Positions 11,017 through 22,020 of a DNA stretch of 64,000 nucleotides are shown one piece after another (position 1 is the stretch's first letter; each line of letters starts with the position of its first letter). This DNA is from Rotaria sordida (Eukaryota > Rotifera > Eurotatoria > Philodinida > Philodinidae), in NCBI GenBank assembly GCA_905250125.1, contig CAJNOL010000623.1, positions 6,712 through 70,711 of the forward strand. Direction: 5' to 3'. The position numbers and the translations under genes were made by a program. The notes beneath the pieces are model-generated. The model made no database searches and was not told the origin of the DNA. It was given only the letters and a program-made list of their open reading frames with translations.

Positions 11017-11835
11017 ATGTCTAAATCGAGCAGTGATAAAAATCAAATTGTATTTGGCTACTGGGCAATTCGTGGCTTGGCAGAACCAGTTCGTTTAGCT
11101 TTACATTACACTAAAACACCGTTTACAGACAAATTATATGTACAAGGTGAAGGTCCAGAATACAGTCGACAAGAATGGCTTAGTGAAAAACAAAATCTTG
11201 GTCTTGGTAAATCAATATTTATTTGTTTTCTTACATTTATTTTATTGATATTTTAGATTTTCCTAATTTACCGTATCTATTTGATGGTGATTTTAAAATT
11301 ACTCAATCAAAAGCTATTTTATATTACCTTGGACGTAAATTCAGTCTTATGGGAAAGAATCTAAATGAAGAAGCACGAGTGATGATGTTATGTGAAGAAG
11401 CTCATGATCTTCGCTCGGCATTAAGTGGAGTTTGTTATAGTCCAAAAGGAGAATCAAAAGAAGAAAGAAAAAAATTTGTTGAAACAACTGTATCGGAATA
11501 TTTACAAAAATTGGATAATTATTTTGGCAAATATAATACAAAATTTGCTGTTGGTGATGCACCAACTGTAGCTGATTTTCAATTGTATTCATACATTGAT
11601 TCTGCTTTATTATTGGATGACGAACAAAGTTTAGTTGATAAATATTCTAATGTGAAACGATTTTTGAAAACAATAAATGAATTACCCGAAATAAAAGATT
11701 ATATTGTCAAATCTCATGCCCAATTGCCTATCAACAACAAAGGTTAATATCATATGATAGTAATACGAATAATAATTTATTTTCTTTCTATTTTTAGTGG
11801 CCAAATTCGGTGGCCAAATTGTTCAAAACAAATGA
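11017..11835 (+). CDS. mu-class glutathione S-transferase
   Basis: Cytosolic detoxification enzyme that conjugates glutathione to electrophiles and works as a dimer (family knowledge). Three exons, 11017-11206, 11257-11742 and 11798-11835, join with GT-AG borders into 237 codons plus TGA. The N-terminal thioredoxin-like domain shows FGYWAIRGLAEPVRLAL, including the GYW tyrosine used in catalysis. NLGLDFPNLPYLFDG follows across the first splice, then KITQSKAILYYLGRK, where the QS pair contacts the glutamyl part of glutathione. The all-helical C-terminal domain contains FAVGDAPTVADFQLYSY. The mu assignment follows from YWxIRG, LGLDFPNLPYL and length (vertebrate mu enzymes are about 218 residues); the extra length lies at the two ends. 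The last exon adds only a 13-residue tail (VAKFGGQIVQNK). Sigma class is less likely. Confidence 0.93.
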
Positions 11836-11918
11836 AATCAAGAACAAACAATTCCAAATTTAAAAAAACAGATATTATTTCATCTTTTCTTATATAATAC
11901 AAAAAGGTTTTTAGAATG

Positions 11919-11924
11919 AATAAA
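11919..11924 (+). terminator. polyadenylation signal of the GST gene
   Basis: The first AATAAA downstream of the GST stop codon lies 84 bases after it, in an AT-rich stretch that fits a short 3' untranslated region. Confidence 0.5.
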
Positions 11925-14900
11925 GGTTATGCGTATTGGTTTAATGCTTTTATGATTAACTATTAGTATTTATTTTTGAGGAGAATAATCGAGAGTAATT
12001 CTAATTTTGACATTAGTTATTGTCTATCTTTTTATGAGATTTTTAAAATAAAATCAAAGATTGATTTACACTTTCAATATGTTAAATGAGAACTGTTATT
12101 AATGGAATAGTTAATAAAATAGAATTGCACGTTGTTCATTCAAGGAAAACAAAGAGTTCGATGGTTTGTTTGTCTTGATAATAAAAAGTATTTTATAAAT
12201 AAAATTCTTCTTTTTGTTTCCACCGATATTCAAGGCAAAAACAAAGTTTCATTTGTGACCAATACAGTTAAGATTATGCAAATTACTTGGAAACTACAAT
12301 AGTTTAAAATGTTGGCATAATCATTTGAAACCGAGAGCTTAAAGTTTATGACCAGAGGCGTTTCTCTCGTTTGATCTGTTACTATGAATGTAAAAACTTC
12401 ATGTAACGAAAATATTCAGTTTCATACTTTCCCTATCTAACTATGGCTTACGTTGTATGATCAGTATTAATTCTCAAATTGTACAAAACACGAACGTACA
12501 ATAAATAGAAAGCACTATTTTACTAAATCAACATATAAATAGTTTTTCTCTGTTTTATTCTATTTGGCATTGATTCATACTAGAAAATTCGTAAAACAAT
12601 TTGATGTAACTCTTTAAATACTTAACGATTTTCAATATAGCCATATTTCGAATGAGTGAAAATATTATTCACCCAACTTTTATGAGGAGGGAAGAATATC
12701 CCTGCCGTCGAGTTCCCTTGTGAAATGAAATGCTGTCTAACGGTAGAGTGCATAGCACGAAATATTTCCTACAACTATCATCAACTGTGGCGCTGAACAG
12801 AAGGCTGGCCTATCACAGAGTTCTTGAGCTCAATTGCTTGAAATCTTCATCTGGTTGAGGATCATTGCATGGCTCGTGGTATTGAGGTTTGCAAACAGCA
12901 CCTTGTGGATAAATGTCGAACAACATAATCATTCAGCCATGACAGTCCAGCTTTTATGAGATCATTATTCCGTGAAATGATCAATTGAATAAATCAGTTT
13001 TATATTGTATTGCTTGGTGCAACTGTTCTTACTGAAGTATTAGCTGCTATAATTAAAAGTAGTGATTGATATTGCAGTAAAATATTTAATTTTATGAATT
13101 ATATAGCATGCTGTATAACGATTATTTTCTTAAATATATTGAATTTTATAAAGAGATTATCGATCAATAGATACATTCTTATTTTTTCAATGTATTATAA
13201 ACAATAAAACTTTCAACTAAATCTAAAACTATTAATTTTAACTATAAACAAGAAGAATCTAATTTTTTTTCAATTACTAATCTCTATTATTTCATTTTCT
13301 GTTCATAATTAATAAATATTGATCAAATACAGATAATTGTAGTATATAGTTATTCAAGTATAGAGTTTATCAGTATGTTGAATATTCTTAACAGTATTGA
13401 TCTTTTGAGAAATACAATCTTACCATAAAACTATTCTGAATATATCAATGATGGTAAAAAAACACATTACTCTAAAAAAGTGTCCCATGATAAACAAAAA
13501 AAATGAATTAAATCTCTGTATATAAAGAAAAACTTCAAAAGTTTGTGATTTTCTATTTGATTTTCATAAAACAACAGATAAATGATCACATTTAATGATT
13601 TCATAACGAATAACTAAATATTAAACTATTTCTTCTGTTCAGTTTCTAATTCATACTATCGATGAATTTCGTCGACAGTTATCAAATTTTAAACAAGAAA
13701 TTCATTTATATCACATACTTTCTTCAACAAACAACATCTGTTCACTATATTAATTAAAAACAGTTGAATCAATGTACAAATAAATATCAGCATTAGAAAG
13801 TGAATATGAAAATTTTCGATGAAAACTACTTCAATTAGATTTAGATATTTACATTAATATTCTTTCAAAAACAATGCTAATTTGAAAAATAAATTAACTG
13901 ATGACTGTCGATGCATTTTCAATAGAATTTTTTTTCTAAATTTTTATATTTAGAATATGAAACTTGAGATGTTTTATTTTTCAATAAAAAAAAAACGCTA
14001 ATCTACTACTTCTATCTATGGGTGATTATGAAGAAATATCATTACTGATAAATCACTTGTAAATCAATCTTCAATTGATTATTCTTTTCATTTATTTGAC
14101 AGATACATGAATAGAATGATACTAATACCTTATTTCGTGCTTTTATTGACATAAAGATAAAGAATAAAGTACTCTATCTCAATATGTGTCATTATTGATC
14201 AGTCAGATGAAGATACTCATTCAAATACTGACTCATAGTTTAGTCTTTGCAAGAAAATGAGTTCAAGGAATGAAAGTATCGCTCTCTTCTTTAAATGTGA
14301 AGTCATCAATTATTTTCCTGGAAGAAACTATTTAACATAAAAATGATAATGAATGAAGTTTAATTAGGATTAGTTAAATATTGATCTTAATTAATAAAAG
14401 TCAAAATGATATTCACTAAACGATTGAAACAAATTGTTGAATTAAAATCAAATTCTTTCATATATAATTGCTGAAGGTTAATTTTACACATGAAGTTGAA
14501 GATTTTATCATTATGTTACTATTCACATCTTTATAATGCATTTTTTTCAATAACCATTTGTGTTATGTGTTCCTTTAAAATGCAACACGATTCATATAAA
14601 ACACTATGTAAATGATATTTATAAACAGAGAATAGTCAAATATCAGTTCGAAAGAGTAAAAAGATATTAAGAAAATGAAATTATTTATTTATTAATTAAT
14701 TTGTTGAGATTAATAATGAATAGGCCTGGGAAGAATTAAGCCTATAGGTATCAGATTTAAACCAGAAAGAAGAACAATATTTTATTTGAATGAATTATTC
14801 ACATGTAGAGTCATGATTGTTAAGTTCGATGATAAAATCATTTATATTTGCCATATGTCTTTTTTTCTCACTTCTCTCTCATTTAAGTAAACATCGACAT

Positions 14901-15416
14901 CATATTTAATATTCAAAGATTTTCATTCAAAAGTTTTTCACTGGGTATGCATCTTCAAAGTTTTTATTTGATTCTAAATACAATCTATAAAAAGTTCCCA
15001 ATTTTGTTGTTATTATTGACAAACGTAAACAGCTCACGAGGAAACTACTTCATGTATTAAATCGCTTTCAAATCAAGACTATGCTGGTTCGATGAATGCT
15101 AGCTAGCAATGAAAAAGTCTAGAATGAATTAGTTTTCAGAGTCTTCGTTCTTACAACACTGAATTTTCCAACAAAACTCCATAGTTCTCGTCGAATTCAG
15201 TGGCGAAGCCAGGATTTTGGGTTAGAGAGAGCTGAGCCACCCCCTCTACCCCTTGCTTCATCACTACTTGGATCATTTTGCAAGCTGACTCTCGGGTTAT
15301 GACTTGAAACTTTGTACGAACAATGTTTTCAATGGGACTAGTTCATAATGAAAGTGGCAGGCTTTTTTGTTGCTTCTGTTCTGAAATACGGATACCTAAT
15401 GTAAAAATAAAATAGA
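11925..15416. other. gene-free intergenic stretch
   Basis: No exon with a recognisable family was found on either strand. The region is AT-rich and unstructured apart from one dispersed repeat copy at 12764-12846 and a transposon-terminus-like string cagtggcgaagccaggattt beginning at 15198. Many short A/T runs are present. Confidence 0.6.
12764..12846 (+). repeat. dispersed repeat, copy 1
   Basis: The stretch starting tttcctacaactatcatcaa and ending gctcaattgcttga is repeated in reverse orientation at 51629-51711, inside a twitchin intron, with roughly three quarters identity by eye. It is locally more GC-rich than its flanks. No tRNA-like head, poly-A tail or coding frame was seen, so its class (SINE, MITE or other) is undecided. 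Confidence 0.6.
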
Positions 15417-15570
15417 CATTTAACGAAGAGAACGTTGAAATTAACGCTAAAACTTGCGTTAAAAGACAAACTAACGAAGTTTAATGAAGAAAACGTCATC
15501 AATTTTTGTTAAATGTAGGAAATTCATGAAAATATGCTAGATTTTTTACACTTTTTCACGCATCATTGTG
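15417..15570. repeat. degenerate TTAACG-rich repeat, left block
   Basis: Short motifs of the type ttaacg, aacgttaa and gcgttaaa recur every 10-30 bases (for example atttaacgaagagaacgtt, aacttgcgttaaaag, aactaacgaagtttaatgaa). The same motif family reappears in mostly reversed orientation at 17160-17375, so the two blocks may be the decayed arms of a roughly 2-kb element that surrounds the nested MITEs. Confidence 0.45.
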
Positions 15571-15609
15571 TTTTTAACGACTATCAACCAAGGGAGAAAA
15601 AGTGAGACA

Positions 15610-15800
15610 TCACCGTGTTTCATTTGTACTTTCTCTACACTCACTCGTACTTTACTGTACTTCCCTTGTATTTCTGCTTGTACTTAACCAGTACTTCATT
15701 TTGCTTCAATCCATTTTACTTGTGCTTCACTTTTATTTCGCTTGCTTTTTGTTGTACTTCAAGCAAAATATTGAAGTACAATTGAAGTACGGAGTATCGC
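15610..15800. repeat. degenerate GTACTTC repeat
   Basis: Variants of ttgtacttc or gtacttcac recur about nine times at 10-20 base spacing (for example cgtactttactgtacttccc, cttgtacttaaccagtactt). The last copies are inverted (gaagtacaattgaagtacgg). It reads as a decayed minisatellite. The overlapping 76-codon open frame is a by-product of the repeat. Confidence 0.5.
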
Positions 15801-16371
15801 TTTTTCTTCCTTGCTACCATCTCATTACATAACGTTCACTATTGTATTCATTGTCATGCGTGAGGTTTTTAACAATACTTCTTGCGTTTTTTCATTTCTA
15901 ACGAGCTTTATGGTATTAACTATCGTTAAATATTGCATTCGTTTTCACAGGTAGAGTTTTTTTGATATTCCTAATTGAATTATATATTGCATTTACAAGT
16001 GCTTAGAAATTATACATATTCCTATGTTGCTCACTCTTTAAATTGGTTCCAATTTGGTTCATATGACAGAGTAGACCCGCGCGTATAAAAGTAAAAATAG
16101 TTAACTCCTTGTTGTGATAAATTTTAGGTGAGAAAGAATTAACTGTAAAAGTAGAGAAAATAGGACGAAAAATACTTAGTAACAACCTAAGTATAACTGT
16201 ACAGTTGAGTGAACATAAAATTTTTTCTGAAAGCTCAAGATCTTTTTTTATGTAGCTTGACTGGAAATTTTTTGTAGTTCTTCATTATTGAGTTGAGCTA
16301 AATTGCCTATTTTGCTCATAGAATTTACATCTAATATGAAAAACGTGATTTGTCCATCTTCAATAGATGCT

Positions 16372-17142
16372 TAAGCTGATGTATACGTTACAGCTCAGAA
16401 TTTTTTATACATTGTTATTGATCGTAAGTTTGATGAACTTTCTTTAATGATCAATATCTTCTATGAATAAAACTTAGGAAGATATTGATCATTAAAAAAA
16501 AGTTCATTACACTTGCGATCAATAATAACGTACAGTGTGTCCTAAAAGCTTCTTCGTAAAAGTTTTTGCATTCAATTTCGCTATGGACTAGACTTCATTG
16601 ATTAATATTTTATTGAATAATAGATAAATGTACAGAGTTTTTATTTATAAAAAATGAACTTCAAAAGCACTGTTGAAAGTTAAAACATTTGGTCGAAATA
16701 CAAAAATTTGATCTGTTTTCTCTTTTCGAAAACATTCATGGATGATATGTTTTTTAATTGCTTGAATTTTGATTTGATACTATTCATTTTGTTTTTGTAC
16801 AGACATACCAAAAAAAATTCTGTGAAAAGACCATTCCAGTATTGGACAATTTAAAGATTTGAATCACTCAACAACTCGAAGTTATTAAAAAAGAAATGCT
16901 CTGTAATGCTTTTATAGAAAAAGAAACAGATTAAGTTTTTATATTTTGACCAAAGGTCTTAATTTTCAACAATACTTTTGATGTTCATCTTTAGAAATAA
17001 AAACTCTGTGCATTTATCTATCCAAAAAAACTTAGTAAATGAAGTCCAATCAATAATGAAATGGAACGAAAAAACTTTTAGGAAGAGACTTTTAGAACAC
17101 ATTGTATGAAAAATTCTGAGCAGTAATGTATACATCAGTTTA
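16372..17142. mobile_element. inverted-repeat (MITE-like) element carrying a nested insertion
   Basis: The left arm begins near 16372 (ctgatgtatacgttacagctc) and the right arm ends near 17142 (gagcagtaatgtatacatcag). The arms continue inward as gtcctaaaag/cttttaggaagag, the fac-simile aactctgt/acagagtt around 16634 and 16992, and cttcattgattaat/attgatt. The left arm is interrupted at 16416-16530 by a separate hairpin insert. No transposase frame is present. Confidence 0.75.
16416..16530. mobile_element. 115-bp hairpin nested in the left arm of the larger element
   Basis: tattgatcgtaagtttgatg at the left pairs with cattacacttgcgatcaata at the right, with aatgatcaatatcttc against gaagatattgatcatt in the middle. 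The insert is flanked by tacattgt (16408-16415) and tacagtgt (16531-16538), a near-identical 8-bp direct repeat that reads as a target-site duplication with one change. The uninterrupted right arm of the host element shows what the empty site looked like. Confidence 0.7.
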
Positions 17143-17159
17143 AATATTTACCGAAGAAA

Positions 17160-17375
17160 AAAGTGTTAAACAATCTATTATTTAATGCAGAAAGAAGTGT
17201 TATACGGTCTTTTTTTAACACAGAAAGACGCGTTAAACGATCCTTTTTTTAATGAAGAGAAACGCGTTAAATTTGCGCATATTTAACGCATTTTCATGGT
17301 CAAAAAGGTAACATTAAATTTTGTTAAATCGTTAAATTTCTAACGAATTTTCATGTCACAAAACTTCGTTAAATT
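17160..17375. repeat. degenerate TTAACG-rich repeat, right block
   Basis: Recurring gttaaac, gcgttaaa and tttaacgc strings (for example acgcgttaaacgatcc, aacgcgttaaatttgcgc) with T-run spacers of similar length. Related to the block at 15417-15570. Confidence 0.45.
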
Positions 17376-18462
17376 GATAAAAATTTTTACATGAATATTG
17401 AAAATTCTGTCGTTTGAAAAAGCGAATTTTATACTTATACTCGTATCTCGTGGCAGCAGCTACTAACAAGACTGAAGCTTTTACAATTAAGAAGTCCCGT
17501 TGAAAACATTGTTTATACAAAATTTCAAGTGAAAATTTGAAAGTCAAAGTTCCAAGTGACCTTAGGAGATTTGCAAGGTTCTTTTGAAAAACTCAATAAA
17601 GAATCTATTTCTCAGAAATTTTACGAATAAAAGAAGCTAGATTAGAACATATAATTATTATTGTTAAGTGTAAAACATAATTACAAAAGACACTAAGTTA
17701 TGAGCAACAGTAATTAATAGTGATTGTTCCTGGGTTTCTTTTTTTGTCCACTGTGAAGAAAGAGGATGGCACGTAACACCCTTGCGTCGTGAAACCAATG
17801 TAAAAGTTTCGCAAAATAGACAAACACATTTCTATATAAATGGATACTTGCATCAGACTTTTGATATGTTGATGACTTCGTCATAAACTACTTCATACAT
17901 TAATTGATGCAGTAAGTTCGTGATTTGAATAGAACTTACAATTATGATAAAGGTTGTCCTTTGCTTTTTCGGTATTTGTATAGTAGATTTCTTTTCGAAA
18001 TCATAATAGACGCTCAGAGCTTCAATTATATTCGAACTCAAATTATAGGTAACTCATATGAAGGATATAATAGTAAACCAAAAAAAAAATCTTTCTTTCC
18101 GTAAGAATATTTATTTGAGTGTCATAAAACATGTACAATATTCATGATAGAAACCAACGCTGAATGAAAGAACTGACTATCAATAAGGTAAAAAGAAGAC
18201 GTTCGAAGCTCAGATTCGATATAAATTCAAACTACTAATCAGCATGTTTTGTTATTCATATATAAACAGAAACGTAGTTGATCGATTACATTATCATTAG
18301 TATGTACATTAAACTATTTGAAAATAATTTTCTTTGAGTTTTTTTTTCAAATTCTTTTACTAAAATAGATTTGTTAAATTATTTAAAAAGATCAGAAAAA
18401 TTGTTTCATCCCAACTAATATAAATTTTAATTATTCGTAAATATGTTTTCATTGAATTTATC
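17376..18462. other. gene-free intergenic stretch
   Basis: AT-rich. Only short open frames without recognisable domains or partner exons are present. No structured repeat was noticed. Confidence 0.55.
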
Positions 18463-18470
18463 AGCTCCTT

Positions 18471-20821
18471 CATGGGCGGCGGAGCGGTCTTGGTCTAGGG
18501 TAGGCTCAACTTTTAAGCCAAGCCAGCACCGAGAGTCAATTGAGAGACTTTTTTTTCGCTTATAATGGTAAGCGCTACAGATCCTCTTGCGAGGTTTAAA
18601 TTCCGTAGAATTTGATAACTAAAGGATGGTTCGAAAGTTTCGACTCCTCTCTATAAATCGATAATATCCACAACAAACTTATACAAAGTTATTGATCAAA
18701 TTGTGTTATTTTGTAGAGGAAGATGAGAGTTATCATTTGAAAAAAATATTTCGAAATACATAAATCTATTATAATGTTATGATCATTTTAGCAGCTTTGA
18801 GCTGGCATCTCACTCCACCTCCTTTTCCTCCTTTTCTGTTCTTTTAAAATTCCTCTTTTTAGCCTCTTTTTTTCGAAAAAATCCACTTTTTCCTCTTTTC
18901 TCACGAAGAAGCAGGTCGTTGACAAAAATATTCATGAATATTTTGATTATTGTTACCGTATCATACAAAAATATCACATAACAAACTGATGTGCTGATCA
19001 GTCAAGTTGCATAGCTAAGGAAGCTAAAGTATATGATTTTAGTGATCAATTTCAGCGATATTATATATCCATAATCGGAACCCAATTTTTGTGGTTCTCT
19101 AGCGGAAGCAAAAGCACTCAATTATGTTTCCAATATGAAATTGTCATTCTCTCACGATCTTAACATGTTTTTCTGGTTAAAATCGACATGTATAAATATA
19201 ATCTCGAGCTCACTTTTCTTGACCATTTTTTTCGGCTCCAGAGAAGCTTGTGATATGAATCTAACAATAGATAGGTAACTCGTAGCGTAGCGCATGCTTC
19301 AAAGCAAAGAGTTCCTAGGATGACTAGATTCAGTCTAGAATTCTTTCAGATTCAATGGGAGTTGTTCAGCAAGATAGCTTCCGATAGTATGATAACATAA
19401 GATGAAGATTTCTGCTTATCAGAAAATGAAGTAATCCCTCTTCTTCTTCTTCCGAGTTTCTTCATATACAATCACATTTTGGAGGTTCGTATATCTCCAA
19501 ATCGTACACGGAGAAATGTAATCGTATACGAAAAAATACAAAGTCAAACGAAAAGTGTAGACGAGCTTTGTTTGTCTATAAACGATCATATTTTTGCGCA
19601 TGCAATCATGGATTTATACGATCACATTACTGGGCGATATAAAACGCCGTATTTCTCCAATTACGAGCGTGTTTGCTTGACATGGGTTAATATTGACAAC
19701 GGTTTGATGATACTTGGAAGAAATCGGATATGATGAAATGCAACAGCAACAAACAGGGGCATCCGATAACCAAAAAGTAAGAGATCATACAATCTACTCA
19801 ATACAAGTAAGTCGTTTTATACAGAACCCAAGAAGATGATCATATGTCACTGCGAAAAATTAAGCGTTTTCGATAGCACGCGGTCAAATGATTCCCACAA
19901 ACCTGCTGTCTGGACACAGTTGCAACCAATGTATTAATTTATGTTGAGAAACGGAAAAGTGAAACTGACTTGCGAAAAATCACGGAAGAATTGCCGAAAA
20001 CTGAAAAAGCGCAAGAAAAACTTTCTCACATGCGTAGCCATCCGAAAAAAAAGGAACAAAACGCAAAAAGGACATTTAATGAATTTTGATTGTTTCTATT
20101 TCTATATACCTACTTAGTTAGACAGTAATATTATACTCAGATTCTATGCAGATAGAATATTTAGAATATTTTTCTAATGTTTTCCGGTTTTCTAATGGAT
20201 AAATAAGCAGCTGCACAAAAATTTCTGAACAATTTGGAAGTTTCGTTTTTATTTTTCTCTTTCAAGTCATATTCAACCTATACTGATAACGTACGAGTTT
20301 TGTCGGATCTATAGTACTATAGTGCCGGTGAGTTTTAGTTTTCTTCGAAAGGAAACTGTACGCCTCTTTTTCTCCTCTTTTTCTATTAAAAAGTCTCTTT
20401 TTTTCAAGAATGCTGGGCATCTTTTTTTCTCTTTTTTTTTTACAAAATGTTGGTGAGATGCCAGATCTATTTCCAAATATTTTTTCAGATGATAACTCAT
20501 ATCTTTCTCTAAAAGATGACCTAATTTGATCAATAACTTCATATTAGTTTGTTGTAGATACTATCGATTTAAAGAGAGTGGTCGAAACTTTTGAACCACC
20601 CTTTAGAGAATTTTAACATTAAACAGAGCCTATCTAAGCCTCTTTTATCTCCTCAATCTAAGACGATTCGAGCCTACTCAAGCTTTTTTATATGTTTAAT
20701 TTAGGATAACTCGAGCCTACCCAAGCCTTTATCTGTTCCAGTTTGAGCCTACCCAAGCCTACCCAAATCCAATCTAGGGTAGGCTCGAGCCTACCCAGGC
20801 CTCGTGGCTCCGCCGCCTATG
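18471..20821. mobile_element. hAT-like non-autonomous element with long inverted arms
   Basis: The left end is catgggcggcggagc (18471-18485) and the right end is gctccgccgcctatg (20807-20821), a 15-bp terminal inverted repeat with one mismatch. The element is bordered by the identical 8-mer agctcctt at 18463-18470 and 20822-20829. An 8-bp target duplication plus a GGGCGGCGGAGC-type end fits the hAT superfamily. The arms remain complementary inward, for example tttcgactcctctctataaatcgata near 18638 against the reversed sequence near 20575. They also include the agttattgatcaaatt and gagttatcat stretches. The interior contains pyrimidine-rich cctctttttctcctcttt tracts. No transposase frame was found. 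Confidence 0.75.
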
Positions 20822-22020
20822 AGCTCCTTCGAATATTTATATATATATATATATAAATACATATTTAATGCGACGCGAAGCGCGGCAATTATGTGAAGTG
20901 TAGCATTGATGTGCTTTTGCGCGAGGTTTTTTTTATCTCGTGATATACATATCGAAAGTTGCTATTTTCTGTCAAAATGATCCCAAGAACAGGAAGCACT
21001 TATGTAAATACAAAAGATAAAATTTCAAAATCGAATCGATACTATTCATTTTCTAATTCTTTCAGAATACGTTGCATTTTCTCACAAGAAGCCACCAAAA
21101 ACAATGCAACCCCTTGTGAACTTAGTTTTCTTGCAATGTTTGATATAATTAACATGAAGATAGAACTGCAACTCTCTTTGCTTACATCTAAGATAGATGA
21201 TGATAGAGAATTAAGATATCTCTCTGTCAAAAACGCGTTTTTCGTCAAAAAAAAATCGATTCAGAGACTTTTATGTGGTTGGATAGTCTTCATTGTCTAC
21301 TTTCGAAAACAGTATTATTTATCGAAATTCTAACGTTTTTTTTGTGGTTTTACACGGGATTTAGTGATGATCCTGACATCAGGAGAAATAAAATTTCTTG
21401 GAATATGTTAGTTATTATTGCCTGTTGAACTTTTTCAAAGGTTTCTCATAGTGGAGAAGCTACCAAAAATTCATGGAATAGCAAGCGCTGCAAGTCTTCG
21501 AACAATTGGACTCGCATCCTGACATCCCACCAACACTTTGTAACAAAAAAAAGAGGCTCACTGTTCTTGAAAAAAGAAGGATTTTTAATAAAAAAGAGGA
21601 GAAAAAGAGGCATCCAGTTTCGTCCAAAGAAAGCTAAGACCCACTGGCACAATAGTACTATAAATCCAACAAAACTCGTACGTTATTAATATAAGTTGAA
21701 TATGACTTATAATTGAGTAATTTTGCCTCCACTAGAGAGCTATAAAAATTCGGTCCCAATTAGGGATATATAACATCGCTGAAGTTGATCATTAAAATCA
21801 TATAATTTAGCCTCCCTACCTATACACCTCGACTGATCAGCACATCAGTTTGTGTTATGTGATCTTTTTGTATGATATGTTAACATTAATCAATATATTC
21901 ATGGATGTTTTCGCCAATAGGCTACTTTTTTGTGAGAAAAGAGGAAAAAGAGAATGTTTCTGAAAAAGAGGCTAAAAAGAGGAATTTTAAAAGAAAAGAG
22001 GCAGAATGGGATGCCAGCTC
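18799..22020. repeat. second, overlapping long inverted repeat
   Basis: 18799-19106 (starting gagctggcatctcactcc) is matched by the reverse complement of 21729-22020 (ending gggatgccagctc). The match runs through cctctttttagcctcttttt, acataacaaactgatgtgctgatcagtc, gatcaatttcagcgatattatatatcc and ggttctctagcgg. A third pair, 20256-20440 against 21541-21700, is also inverted (tcatattcaacctatactgataacgtacgagttttg on the left). The right arm lies outside the hAT-like element that contains the left arm. The region is therefore a mosaic of related inverted units and not one clean insertion. No coding gene was recognised inside it. Confidence 0.7.
20640..20800. repeat. GAGCCTACCCAAGCCT short repeat cluster
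   Basis: gagcctacccaagcc or close variants (gagcctatctaagcc, gagcctactcaagct) occur about five times within 150 bases and once inverted (ctagggtaggctcgagcc). Only the inverted sense appears in the opposite arm of the element near 18500 (ctagggtaggctcaac). It forms the subterminal part of the right arm. Confidence 0.65.

Noticed and set aside
15198..15240. cagtggcgaagccaggattt, resembling the end of a hAT-type or similar element
   Set aside because: No opposite terminus or target duplication could be found nearby, so no element is called.
20959..21333. 124-codon plus-strand open frame in the repeat mosaic, and its antisense 68-codon frame
   Set aside because: No recognisable domain, flanked by repeat arms and without splice partners; most likely chance or remnant transposon sequence.
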